64,000 bases of DNA, from the NCBI RefSeq assembly GCF_012317045.1, contig NZ_CP051154.1, positions 620,001-684,000 on the forward strand. The letters run 5' to 3'. Shown here piece by piece: positions 8,535 to 17,196 of the stretch (within the stretch, counting starts at the first letter, position 1; the number at the start of each line of letters is the position of its first letter). Made by a program: the position numbers and the translations under genes. The notes below the pieces were generated by a model. The model searched no databases and was not told the DNA's origin. It worked only from the letters and a program-made list of their open reading frames with translations. Source of the DNA: Leifsonia sp. PS1209 (GTDB lineage: Bacteria > Actinomycetota > Actinomycetes > Actinomycetales > Microbacteriaceae).

Positions 8535-8577
8535 CGTGGCTGATGGCCTGCGTCGGGCGCGTCCTTACGATTCCAGC

Positions 8578-9933
8578 ATGAGCATCGTCGAGTCCCCTTC
8601 CGCCGTCCTCGGCGGGCCATCGCTCCCTCAGGAGCGCAGGCTCGTCACGTCCATCCCCGGTCCGGAGTCGCGCAAGCGCGCCGAGCGCAAAGCCCAGGCC
8701 GTCGCGGCAGGCGTCGGCACCACGCTGCCGGTGTACACGGTCGCCGCCGGCGGAGGTGTGCTCGTCGACGTCGACGGGAACTCGCTGATCGACTTCGGCT
8801 CGGGCATCGCCGTGACCGGCGTCGGCAACTCGGCGCCGCGCGTCGTGGAGGCCGTCACCGCGCAGGTCGCCCAGTTCACCCACACCTGCTTCACCATCAC
8901 CCCGTACGACTCGTACGTCGAGGTGGCGGAGGCGCTCAACCGGCTGACGCCCGGCGACCACGCCAAGCGCAGCGCCCTGTTCAACTCCGGCGCCGAAGCC
9001 GTGGAGAACGCGGTCAAGATCGCCAGGCACCACACCGGCAAGCAGGCCGTCGTCGCGTTCGACCACGCGTATCACGGCCGCACCAACCTCACGATGGGGC
9101 TGACCGCCAAGAACCAGCCGTACAAGAACGGCTTCGGCCCGTTCGCGCCCGAGATCTACCGCGCTCCGCTCAGCTACCCGCTGCGCGACGGCGGCCTGAC
9201 CGGGGCGGAGGCTGCGAAGCGTGCCATCACCATGATCGAGAAGCAGGTGGGCGCCTCCAACCTCGCCGCCATCATCATCGAGCCGATCCAGGGCGAGGGC
9301 GGCTTCATTGTGCCGGCGGACGGCTTCCTCCCCGCGCTCGCGGAGTGGGCTGCCGCGAACGGCGTGGTCTTCATCGCCGACGAGGTGCAGACCGGGTTCG
9401 CCCGCACGGGCACGATGTTCGCCTCCGAGCAGTTCGGCATCGTGCCCGACCTGATCGTCACCGCCAAGGGCATCGCGGGCGGCCTTCCGCTGTCCGCCGT
9501 GACCGGCCGCGCCGAGATCATGGACGCCCCGCACGTCGGCGGCCTCGGCGGAACGTACGGAGGCAACCCGCTCGCCTGCGTCGCGGCGCTCGCCGCGATC
9601 GAGACGTACGAGACGGACGACCTCGCCGCGCGCGCCCGCGAGATCGGCGCCATCCTGTTCGAGAAGCTCGGCGCGTTGCGCGATGCCGACCCGCGCGTCG
9701 CAGAGGTGCGCGGCCTCGGCGCGATGGTCGCCATCGAGCTGGTCGACGAGAACGGCGAACCGGATGCGGCACTCACCTCCGCCGTCGCGGCCGCCGTCCA
9801 CGCCGTCGGCGTCGTGCTGCTCACCTGCGGAACCTACGGGAACGTCATCCGGTTCCTTCCGCCGCTGAGCATCCCGGACCACCTCCTCATCGAAGGACTC
9901 GACATCGTCGCGGAAGCATTGGAGAACGCATGA
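8578..9933 (+). CDS. gabT: 4-aminobutyrate--2-oxoglutarate transaminase
   Basis: Class-III PLP aminotransferase, 451 aa. It converts GABA and 2-oxoglutarate to succinate semialdehyde and glutamate. Landmarks are FNSGAEAVENAVKIAR (phosphate cup, about 136-150), Asp268 in VVFIADEVQTGFARTG and the Schiff-base Lys297 in TAKGIAGGLPLSAV. The HAYHGRTNLTM stretch is typical of GabT. Its stop overlaps the next gene's ATG (9930-9933), so gabT and the dehydrogenase are coupled in one operon. A PucR-type regulator is divergent. Confidence 0.95.
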   Translation: MSIVESPSAVLGGPSLPQERRLVTSIPGPESRKRAERKAQAVAAGVGTTLPVYTVAAGGGVLVDVDGNSLIDFGSGIAVTGVGNSAPRVVEAVTAQVAQFTHTCFTITPYDSYVEVAEALNRLTPGDHAKRSALFNSGAEAVENAVKIARHHTGKQAVVAFDHAYHGRTNLTMGLTAKNQPYKNGFGPFAPEIYRAPLSYPLRDGGLTGAEAAKRAITMIEKQVGASNLAAIIIEPIQGEGGFIVPADGFLPALAEWAAANGVVFIADEVQTGFARTGTMFASEQFGIVPDLIVTAKGIAGGLPLSAVTGRAEIMDAPHVGGLGGTYGGNPLACVAALAAIETYETDDLAARAREIGAILFEKLGALRDADPRVAEVRGLGAMVAIELVDENGEPDAALTSAVAAAVHAVGVVLLTCGTYGNVIRFLPPLSIPDHLLIEGLDIVAEALENA

Positions 9934-11423
9934 GCATCGCAGAGCAGACCACAGCATCCACCCTGTCCGAGCGGGAGAGCGACCTGCTCTCGCGCGTGCC
10001 GGACGGCCTGTACATCGACGGGCGCTGGGAGCAGGGGACGCGCGACCCCATCGAGGTCAGCGACCCGGCCACCGGACGCGTGATCAAGCGCATTGCGAAC
10101 GCGACGCCGGAGGACGGCATCCGGGCGCTGGATGCGGCGGACGCGGCCGCGGAGGCGTGGGCGGCGACCCCGCCCCGCACCCGCGCAGAGATCCTGCGGA
10201 AGGCGTTCGACCTCCTGCAGGAGCGCCGTGACGACTTCGCCCTGCTGATGACACTCGAGATGGGCAAGCCGCTGGCGGAGGCCAACGGCGAGGTCACGTA
10301 CGGCGGCGAGTTCCTGCGCTGGTTCAGCGAGGAGGCCGTGCGCATCGGCGGTCGCTACGGGCAGAACCCGGAGGGCACGGGCACGATGGTCGTCTCGCAG
10401 CGCCCGGTCGGGCCGTGCTTCCTGATCACGCCGTGGAACTTCCCGCTGGCGATGGCCACCCGCAAGATCGCGCCTGCGCTGGCCGCGGGATGCACGGTCG
10501 TGGTCAAGCCGGCGGAACTCACCCCGCTGACCACCCTGTTCTTCGCGCAGCTGCTCGAAGACGCCGGCGTGCCGGCCGGTGTCGTGAACGTCGTGCAGAC
10601 GAGCACGTCGAGCACGGTGTCCGGTCCGATCATCGCCGACCCGCGCCTCCGGAAGCTGTCGTTCACCGGCTCGACCCCGGTCGGCCAGCGACTGATCGCG
10701 CAGGCGGCGCAGAACGTGCTGCGCACCTCGATGGAGCTGGGCGGCAACGCGCCGTTCGTCGTGTTCGACGACGCCGACGTCGACAAGGCCGTCGAGGGCG
10801 CGATGCTCGCGAAGTTCCGCAACATCGGCCAGGCCTGCACCGCGGCCAACCGGTTCATCGTGCACGAGTCCGTCGCCGACGAGTTCGCGCAGAAGGTCAC
10901 CGCCAAGGTGAACGCCCTGCGGCTCGGCCGAGGCACGGAGGACGGCGTGACCATCGGGCCGCTCATCGACGCCAAGGCCGTCGCATCCATGCAGGAGCTG
11001 GTGAGGGATGCGGTCTCCCGCGGCGCCCGCGTGCTCACCGGAGGAAACGCGCCGGAGGGCGACGGGCACTTCTTCGAGCCGACGGTGATCACCGACGTGC
11101 AGCCGGGCAGCACCATCCTGAGCGAGGAGATCTTCGGGCCGGTGCTCGCGATCACCACGTTCGCCACCGAGGAGGAGGGCGTCGCCCGCGCCAACGAGAC
11201 CGAGTACGGCCTGGTCGGCTACGTCTTCACCGAGGACCTGGCGCGCGGTCAGCGCATGATCGACGCCATCGCCACCGGCATGATGGGGCTCAACACGGGC
11301 CTCGTCTCCAACGCGGCGGCCCCCTTCGGCGGCATCAAGCAGTCCGGCCTCGGCCGTGAGGGCGGCGCGGAGGGCATCCACGAGTACCTCTCGACGAAGT
11401 ACACCCTCATCCCGGCCAGCTAG
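9930..11423 (+). CDS. gabD: NAD(P)-dependent succinate-semialdehyde dehydrogenase
   Basis: Aldehyde dehydrogenase, 497 aa, the usual long GabD2 form. It completes GABA degradation by oxidising succinate semialdehyde to succinate. Asn170 (ITPWNFPLAMATRKIAPAL), Glu269 (MELGGNAPFVVF) and nucleophile Cys303 (NIGQACTAANRF) are all present. The ATG overlaps the gabT stop by 4 bases, the strongest context for an SSADH role. This leaves the enzyme at 58 free to act on 4-aminobutanal, though the two could be redundant. Confidence 0.94.
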   Translation: MSIAEQTTASTLSERESDLLSRVPDGLYIDGRWEQGTRDPIEVSDPATGRVIKRIANATPEDGIRALDAADAAAEAWAATPPRTRAEILRKAFDLLQERRDDFALLMTLEMGKPLAEANGEVTYGGEFLRWFSEEAVRIGGRYGQNPEGTGTMVVSQRPVGPCFLITPWNFPLAMATRKIAPALAAGCTVVVKPAELTPLTTLFFAQLLEDAGVPAGVVNVVQTSTSSTVSGPIIADPRLRKLSFTGSTPVGQRLIAQAAQNVLRTSMELGGNAPFVVFDDADVDKAVEGAMLAKFRNIGQACTAANRFIVHESVADEFAQKVTAKVNALRLGRGTEDGVTIGPLIDAKAVASMQELVRDAVSRGARVLTGGNAPEGDGHFFEPTVITDVQPGSTILSEEIFGPVLAITTFATEEEGVARANETEYGLVGYVFTEDLARGQRMIDAIATGMMGLNTGLVSNAAAPFGGIKQSGLGREGGAEGIHEYLSTKYTLIPAS

Positions 11424-11430
11424 ACGCAAA

Positions 11431-11488
11431 CGAGTCCGGACTCATGCACGGTCACGCTCGGCGTGTCGCGTGCATAAGTCCGGACTCG
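11431..11488. terminator. Bidirectional terminator, 19-bp inverted repeat
   Basis: Arms 11431-11449 and 11470-11488 match over 19 bp with one mismatch. The loop holds a further small stem, and each arm contains the 12-bp palindrome GAGTCCGGACTC. It lies 8 bp after the gabD stop and about 20 bp before the GH1 gene end, which is convergent. Confidence 0.8.
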
Positions 11489-11508
11489 ATTGTTGTGGAG
11501 GGGTGGGG

Positions 11509-12681
11509 TCAGAGGGCGTTGGCGCGGGCGACGGAGCCGAGCCAGGCCAGCGACGGCTTGGGGGTGCGGACGAAGGTCTCGCGGTCGACGGCGATCAGGC
11601 CGAAGGTCGGCCGGAAGCCGCTCGCCCACTCGTAGTTGTCGAGGGCACTCCAGTGCAGGTAGCCCTCCAGCTGGATGCCGTCCTCGATGGTGGCGTGCAG
11701 CTCCCGCAGCGCGGCGTCCGTGTACGCGATCCTGCGCTCGTCGTCGCTGGTCGCGATCCCGTTCTCGGTGATCATCACCGGGACGCCGCCGGACAGCTCC
11801 CACGCGCTCCGCACGCCCTCTGCGGCGGCGGGCGGGTAGAACTCCCAGCCGGTCAGCGTGGTCTCGACGTCGTCGGCCACCGGCAGCGGTCCGTTCGGGC
11901 CGATGAACGTGCGCGTGTACGCCTGCACTCCGACGAAGTCGTCGCCGGCCGACTGCTCCAGGTACCAGTCGTCGCGCGGGTAGCCGTACTCGCGCAGCAT
12001 CTCCTCCGAGCCGGGTTCTCCGTTGGAGCGGAACGCCTGGGTCGCGATGGTCCAGCCCGACTTCAGCCCGGAAACCTGCGACAGCACCTCCCTGGAGCGT
12101 TTGTGGGACGCGAGCAGCGCATCCGCGACCCCGAGGTCCGGGTTCGGCAGGCCGTACGCGACCAGGTTGGCCGCGTCCTCTCCACCCGCGAGCATCGCCG
12201 CGATGTTCGGCTCGTTGATGGTGCAGACGTATTCGACGCCGTCGGAGACGATGGGGAGCGCGAGCTCGGTGTACCTCGCGAACAGGTCCGCCGCATCCGG
12301 TGCCCGCCAGAAGCCGTCGCGGTCGAACCAGCGCGGCACGGTGAAGTGCATGAGCGTCACCACCGGCTTCAGGCCGAACTCGTGGGCGGTGTCCACCATG
12401 CGGCGGTAGTGGTCGATCTCCGCGCGGGAGACGAAGCCGCGCTCAGGTTCGATGCGCGCCCACTCGACGCTGAACCGGTAGGTGTTCAGTCCGGCGTCCG
12501 CCAGCAGCTTCATGTCTTCGCGGTAGCGGTGGTAGCTGTCCATCGCGTCTCCCGACGGTTCCACGATGGTCGTGCCCGGTGTGTGCTCGAGCACCCACCA
12601 ATTGCTGTTGATGTTGTTGCCTTCGATCTGGTGCGCAGCGGTCGCAGCGCCCCAGAGGAATCCGTCGGGGAAGGTGAGCAC
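11509..12681 (-). CDS. GH1 family beta-glycosidase
   Basis: Glycoside hydrolase family 1 TIM barrel, 390 aa, slightly shorter than the usual 440-470. It is a retaining enzyme that removes a beta-linked sugar from an oligosaccharide or glycoside; with no signal peptide it acts in the cytoplasm on imported substrate. Motifs: FPDGFLWGAATAAHQIEG at the N-terminus, acid/base Glu157 in TINEPN, nucleophile Glu306 in MITENG, and the C-terminal SALDNYEWASGF. The GTG start follows CAGGAG. It is the last gene of a six-gene ABC-importer operon, so it probably cleaves what that system brings in. The sugar specificity is not readable. Confidence 0.9.
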   Translation of the reverse strand: MLTFPDGFLWGAATAAHQIEGNNINSNWWVLEHTPGTTIVEPSGDAMDSYHRYREDMKLLADAGLNTYRFSVEWARIEPERGFVSRAEIDHYRRMVDTAHEFGLKPVVTLMHFTVPRWFDRDGFWRAPDAADLFARYTELALPIVSDGVEYVCTINEPNIAAMLAGGEDAANLVAYGLPNPDLGVADALLASHKRSREVLSQVSGLKSGWTIATQAFRSNGEPGSEEMLREYGYPRDDWYLEQSAGDDFVGVQAYTRTFIGPNGPLPVADDVETTLTGWEFYPPAAAEGVRSAWELSGGVPVMITENGIATSDDERRIAYTDAALRELHATIEDGIQLEGYLHWSALDNYEWASGFRPTFGLIAVDRETFVRTPKPSLAWLGSVARANAL

Positions 12682-12693
12682 AGTTCTCCTGTT

Positions 12694-13557
12694 TCAGTGG
12701 ATGGTCGAGAGGAAAGCGTCCAGCGCGGAGACGGTGGCCTCCGGCGCTTCGAGCTGGGGGGAGTGGTGGCCGCCGGGGATCACGGCGTAGCTCGCACCGA
12801 GCCGTTCCGCCATGTGCTGCTGCATCGGGATGGGCCACGCGTCGTCGAACTCGCCGTGGGCGACGAGGACGGGGACTCCGGATGCGCGCAGCGCGTCCGT
12901 CGTGTCGCGGTCCGCCCGCAGGATCTCGGCCCCGGCGAGCAGGTTCTCGCTCGACGTGCGCTCCGCACGCAGGCGGAGGAAGGCCTCGTCGGCGGTGAGG
13001 GCGGAGTCCGGCTGCCCGACGGTGTGCGGGTTGTCGCGGTTCCACATCCCGATCGAACCGGAGGCGGTGACGGTGTCCGTCGTCTCCTGGTGGCGGCCGG
13101 GCCAGCCGGTGGGGCCGGAGCAGAGCATGGTGTACGAGGCGAACGCCTCCGGTGCGGCGATGACCGCCTCGCGTCCGACGACGCCGCCGAGGCTGTGGCC
13201 GATCAGGTGGACGGGGCGGCCGTCGGCGATCAGGCGCGCCACCTCGACGGTGTCGGCGGCGAGGGCGTCGAGCCGGTAGCTGTCGATGCCGGAGGGGGCG
13301 GCGGAGTCCGCCTGGCCCCGCTGGCTGTACGCCCAGACGTCCCAGCCCTGCGCGGCGAGCAGCGGGAGGAAGGTGCGGAAGTCCTCTTTCGACCCCGTGA
13401 AGCCGGGGACGAAGAGCACCGTGCCCCGCGCATCCCGTGCCGGAGCGTGCAGCGCCGTGAGCGTGCCGACCGCGGCGGGGATGCCGACCACCTCGACGCC
13501 GTCCGGGATGGGCAGCGCACCGAACGCGGGGATCGGCGAGAACCGGGCGGCGGTCAT
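12694..13557 (-). CDS. Alpha/beta hydrolase
   Basis: 287 aa. The nucleophile elbow GHSLGG places Ser at about 122; the acid is in HGEFDDAWPIP and His in PGGHHSPQ. No signal peptide. Its ATG overlaps the ATPase stop (13554-13557) and GH1 follows after 12 bp, so it sits inside the transporter operon. It might remove an ester such as an acyl or acetyl group from the imported glycoside before GH1 acts (inference). The fold gives no substrate. Confidence 0.8.
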   Translation of the reverse strand: MTAARFSPIPAFGALPIPDGVEVVGIPAAVGTLTALHAPARDARGTVLFVPGFTGSKEDFRTFLPLLAAQGWDVWAYSQRGQADSAAPSGIDSYRLDALAADTVEVARLIADGRPVHLIGHSLGGVVGREAVIAAPEAFASYTMLCSGPTGWPGRHQETTDTVTASGSIGMWNRDNPHTVGQPDSALTADEAFLRLRAERTSSENLLAGAEILRADRDTTDALRASGVPVLVAHGEFDDAWPIPMQQHMAERLGASYAVIPGGHHSPQLEAPEATVSALDAFLSTIH

Positions 13558-15257
13558 GCGAGCGCCTCCCTGGCGCGGGCCGGGTTCGGGACGGCGTCGA
13601 GCAGCTCGACCGTGTACGGATCCGACGGGTGCCGCAGCACGTCCGCCGTCCTGCCCCGCTCGACGACGCGACCGGCGTTGAGCACCATGATGTCGTCGGT
13701 GACGAGCCGCGCGGAGAGCAGGTCGTGCGTGATGTAGAGCAGCGAGACGCCCCACCGCTCCCTGAGGTCTTCGAGCAGGGCGAGCACTCCGGCGCGCAGC
13801 GTCACGTCCAGCATGGAGACGGGCTCGTCGGCGATCAGCACCTGCGGGTCGCTGGCCAGAGCGCGCGCGATGACGACGCGCTGCCGCTGCCCGCCGGAGA
13901 GCTGGTGCGGCAACTTGGAGGCGAACTGCTCGACCGGCGTGAGGCCGACCGTCTCGAGCAGTTCGAGCACGCGGGCGCGGGCGGCAGAGCCGTGCAGACC
14001 GGTGAAGTTGACCACCGGACGCGTCAGGGCGTACTCGACGGTGTGCAGCGGGTTGAGGGCCGCATACGGATCCTGGAACACCATCTGCACGTTCTTGTGC
14101 AGGTCGCGCACGCCGCGGCGGCCGAGCTTCGCCACATCCGCGTCACCGAAGGTGACGGCGCCGGAGGTCGGCTTCTCGACGCCGGTGAGCAGCTTGGCGA
14201 TGGTCGACTTGCCGGAGCCGGATGCGCCGACGAGCGCGAGCGACTGGCCGGGTTCGAGGGTGAACGAGACGTTGTCGACCGCGGTCACCTCGCTCTCGCC
14301 GCGGCGGGGAGCCGGGTAGACCTTGGAGACCCCGTCGACCACGATGGCCGCCTGCGCGGCACGGCCGTCGCGCTCGCGCACCGCGGTGGTCGCGCCTGCA
14401 TCGGATGCGCCGGCACCGGTCGCGCCAGCACCCTCGCGCCTCGCGGGGAACCCTGGCAGCTCCACCACCTCGGCCCGCGGGTCGGCGTAGTGGCTCAGCA
14501 GCATCCGCGTGTACTCGTGCTGCGGTGCCTCGAGGATCTGTCTGCTCGACGCGTCCTCCACGATGCGCCCGTCGTGCATCACGAGCACGCGCTGCGTCGC
14601 TTCGAGCACGACGCCCAGGTCGTGGCTGATCAGGATGGCGGTGAAGCCCTCCGACTGCTGCAGTTCGGTGATCGTGTCCATGATCGCGTGCTGCACGAGC
14701 ACGTCGAGCGCGGTGGTCGGCTCGTCGAACACCATCAGGCGGGGTTCGAGCGACAGGGCGAGCGCGATCGAGACGCGCTGGCGCATCCCGCCGGAGAGTT
14801 CGCCGGGGAAACGGGCGAGCACCTGCTCTGTCAGCCCGACCTTGCCCACGAGTTCGCGCATCCTGGCGTCCCACCGCTCCTTCGGCACGTGGCCGTGGGC
14901 GCGGAAGATGTCGGCGAAGTGCTTGCGGATCGTGCGGACCGGGTTGAGGGCGTTCATGCCGGACTGCAGCACCATCGCGAAACCGCCCTGGCGCTGGCGG
15001 CGCAGCTGCTCGGCGTCGAGCTCCCGGATGTCCTGCCCGCCGAATAGGATCTCGCCGCCGTTCGTGCGCGCCGGCGGCTTCTGCAGCCGGGTGAGCGCGA
15101 AGCCCAGCGTCGACTTGCCGGAGCCGGACTCGCCGACCAGGCCGATGAACTCGCCGGCACCGACGGTGAACGAGACGTGGTCGACAGCCTGCACGGGCGT
15201 CTGCCCGGCCGACTCGTAGATGACGGAGAGGTCGCGGACCTCGAGAAGCTCGCTCAT
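13554..15257 (-). CDS. Fused double ATP-binding subunit of oligopeptide/oligosaccharide ABC importer
   Basis: 567 aa with two complete ABC cassettes, a DppD-DppF fusion. The first has Walker A GESGSGKST, signature LSGGMRQR and Walker B LMVFDEPTTALD; the second has GASGSGKST, LSGGQRQR and VLIADEPVSMLD. A Gly/Ala-rich linker joins them. It powers the two permeases encoded just upstream. Start and stop both overlap neighbours by 4 bases. Confidence 0.93.
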   Translation of the reverse strand: MSELLEVRDLSVIYESAGQTPVQAVDHVSFTVGAGEFIGLVGESGSGKSTLGFALTRLQKPPARTNGGEILFGGQDIRELDAEQLRRQRQGGFAMVLQSGMNALNPVRTIRKHFADIFRAHGHVPKERWDARMRELVGKVGLTEQVLARFPGELSGGMRQRVSIALALSLEPRLMVFDEPTTALDVLVQHAIMDTITELQQSEGFTAILISHDLGVVLEATQRVLVMHDGRIVEDASSRQILEAPQHEYTRMLLSHYADPRAEVVELPGFPARREGAGATGAGASDAGATTAVRERDGRAAQAAIVVDGVSKVYPAPRRGESEVTAVDNVSFTLEPGQSLALVGASGSGKSTIAKLLTGVEKPTSGAVTFGDADVAKLGRRGVRDLHKNVQMVFQDPYAALNPLHTVEYALTRPVVNFTGLHGSAARARVLELLETVGLTPVEQFASKLPHQLSGGQRQRVVIARALASDPQVLIADEPVSMLDVTLRAGVLALLEDLRERWGVSLLYITHDLLSARLVTDDIMVLNAGRVVERGRTADVLRHPSDPYTVELLDAVPNPARAREALA

Positions 15258-16207
15258 CGTGCGCTCTTTTCTTTCGCGGGGCGGCCTTCGCGGAGGCGCG
15301 GGTTGCTGATGGCGTCGACGCCGAAGTTGATGAGCGTGAGGCTCATCGCGAGCAGCGCGATGCAGAGACCGGGGGCGAACAGCAGGATCCACTGGCCGGT
15401 GAGGAGGGCGTTGGAGTTCTGCGCCCAGTAGAGGATGGTGCCCCAGCTGACGATCGAGGAGTCTCCGAGTCCGAGGAACTCCAGACCGGCCTCCGCCAGG
15501 ATCGCCGCCGTCGCCGCTCCGAAGAAGCTGCCGGTGATGAGCGAGGTCATGTTGGGCAGGATCTCGTTGAACACGATCCGGAACGGCCGGTCGCCGGAGA
15601 ACCGGGCGGCGGTGACGAAGTCGCGCGACCGCAAGGATTGCGTCTGGCTGCGCAGCACTCGGGCGCCCCACGCCCATCCGGTGATCACGATCACCGTCAC
15701 GATCATGAACAGGCCGCCGTTCTGCAGGTATGCGGCGATCACGATCATCAGCGGCAGGCCGGGGATCACGAGGAAGAGGTTGACGAAGAAGTTGACCACC
15801 TCGGCGCCGAAGCCCCGGATGTAGCCCCAGCTGAGTCCGATCAGCACGGCGACGACCGTGGAGAGGAAGCCGGCGATGAACCCGACGGCCACGCTCACCC
15901 GAGCGCCGTAGATGAGCTGGCTGAGCACGTCCTCTCCGGCGGCGGTGGTGCCGAACCAGTGCTCGGGGCTCGAGTCCGCGTTGCGGGGGAAGCCGTCCTG
16001 CGTCGCGCCGTACGGTGCGAGCAGCGGGGCGAAGATCGCGACGAGCACGAAGAACGCCAGGATGATGAGGCCGAGCCTGGACTTCCAGTTCGACCAGAGC
16101 GTCGACGCCGCCCGCCCGATGAATGCGAGCCTGTGCGGCGGCTTCGACCCTCCGGATGCGGAGGCCGCGTCCGTGGAAATGGACTTGAAACTCTGTGTCG
16201 TGGTCAT
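15254..16207 (-). CDS. ABC transporter permease, DppC type
   Basis: 317 aa inner-membrane subunit. A cytoplasmic tail of about 40 residues precedes the first transmembrane helix (LGLIILAFFVLVAIFAPLLAP), followed by the N-terminal DppC extracellular piece (HWFGTTAAGEDVLSQLIYGARVS) and five further helices. The EAA-like loop RSRDFVTAARFSGDRP docks on the ATPase. The start is the ATG at 16207, overlapping the upstream permease stop. Confidence 0.9.
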   Translation of the reverse strand: MTTTQSFKSISTDAASASGGSKPPHRLAFIGRAASTLWSNWKSRLGLIILAFFVLVAIFAPLLAPYGATQDGFPRNADSSPEHWFGTTAAGEDVLSQLIYGARVSVAVGFIAGFLSTVVAVLIGLSWGYIRGFGAEVVNFFVNLFLVIPGLPLMIVIAAYLQNGGLFMIVTVIVITGWAWGARVLRSQTQSLRSRDFVTAARFSGDRPFRIVFNEILPNMTSLITGSFFGAATAAILAEAGLEFLGLGDSSIVSWGTILYWAQNSNALLTGQWILLFAPGLCIALLAMSLTLINFGVDAISNPRLREGRPAKEKSAR

Positions 16208-17196
16208 CGGCGGGTCCTTGGGTCGAGTACGCCGTACAGAATGTCGACGAGGAAGTTGGCGACGAGAACGCTGACGGTGATGAGGAGGAACAGCGCCTGC
16301 ATGAGCGGGTAGTCCTGCCCGATCACCGCGTTGAACAGCAGGAAGCCGATGCCCGGGTATCCGAACACCTGCTCCACCAGGATGGAGCCGCCGACCACGC
16401 CGCCGAGGGCCAGCCCGAACCCGGTGAGGTTCGGCAGGATCGCGTTGCGGGCCGCGTACTTCATGGCGACCGTGCGGCCCTTGAGACCGTTGGCCTCCGC
16501 GAACGTCACGTAGTCGTCGCCGAGGGTGTTGATCATGGCGTTGCGCATCCCGAGGATCCAGCCGCCGATCGACGTGATCAGGATGGTGATCGCGGGAAGC
16601 ACGGCGTGGTACGCCACATCGACGATGAAGTCCCAGCTCCACGCCGGCGTCGCCGTCGGGCCGAACGCCCCGGAGGTGGGGAACCAGTGCAGCACGTAGC
16701 CGAGGAAGAACAGCAGGAGCAGCGCCGTCCAGAAGTACGGGAACGTGCTGGCGAACGTGCCGGTCAGGGTCGGCAGCGAATCGAGCCAGGTGTTGCGGCG
16801 CCAGGCGGCGAGCACGCCGAGCAGGGTGCCGAGCACGAAGGCCACGATGGTCACGATGCCGAGCAGCACGATCGTGTACGGGAACGCCTGGCCGACGAGC
16901 TCGGACACGCTCTGCGGATAGAACGTGTACGAGACGCCGAAGTCGAACGTGACCACCTGGTGCAGGTAGCTCACGTACTGGTCCCAGAGGTTGCCGCCCG
17001 GGACACCGAGCTGGGCTTCGATGGCCGCGCGGGTGGCGGCGGTGACAGGGCCGTTCTGCGAGAGCTTCGCGATGGCGGCGTCGGTGGGGGAGCCGGGCAT
17101 GAGCCTCGGCAGGATGAAGTTCAGCGTGACCGCCGCCCACAGGGTGAGGACGAACAGGCCGAGCTTGCGGAGCGCGTACGCCATCGGCCTACTCAC
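16204..17196 (-). CDS. ABC transporter permease, DppB type
   Basis: 330 aa, six predicted transmembrane helices beginning with KLGLFVLTLWAAVTLNFILPRLMPG, the classic DppB start. The cytoplasmic EAA loop is DDYVTFAEANGLKGRTVAMKYAARNAILP. I use the GTG at 17196 (GGAAGGAC spaced just upstream), which overlaps the binding-protein stop by 8 bases; the ATG at 17184 is the alternative. Confidence 0.9.
   Translation of the reverse strand: MSRPMAYALRKLGLFVLTLWAAVTLNFILPRLMPGSPTDAAIAKLSQNGPVTAATRAAIEAQLGVPGGNLWDQYVSYLHQVVTFDFGVSYTFYPQSVSELVGQAFPYTIVLLGIVTIVAFVLGTLLGVLAAWRRNTWLDSLPTLTGTFASTFPYFWTALLLLFFLGYVLHWFPTSGAFGPTATPAWSWDFIVDVAYHAVLPAITILITSIGGWILGMRNAMINTLGDDYVTFAEANGLKGRTVAMKYAARNAILPNLTGFGLALGGVVGGSILVEQVFGYPGIGFLLFNAVIGQDYPLMQALFLLITVSVLVANFLVDILYGVLDPRTRR

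Noticed and set aside
6919-9957. Very long open frame antisense to pucR and gabT
   Set aside because: It is the frame opposite GC-rich genes, with Arg/Ala/Gly composition and no protein features. Real genes occupy the other frames.
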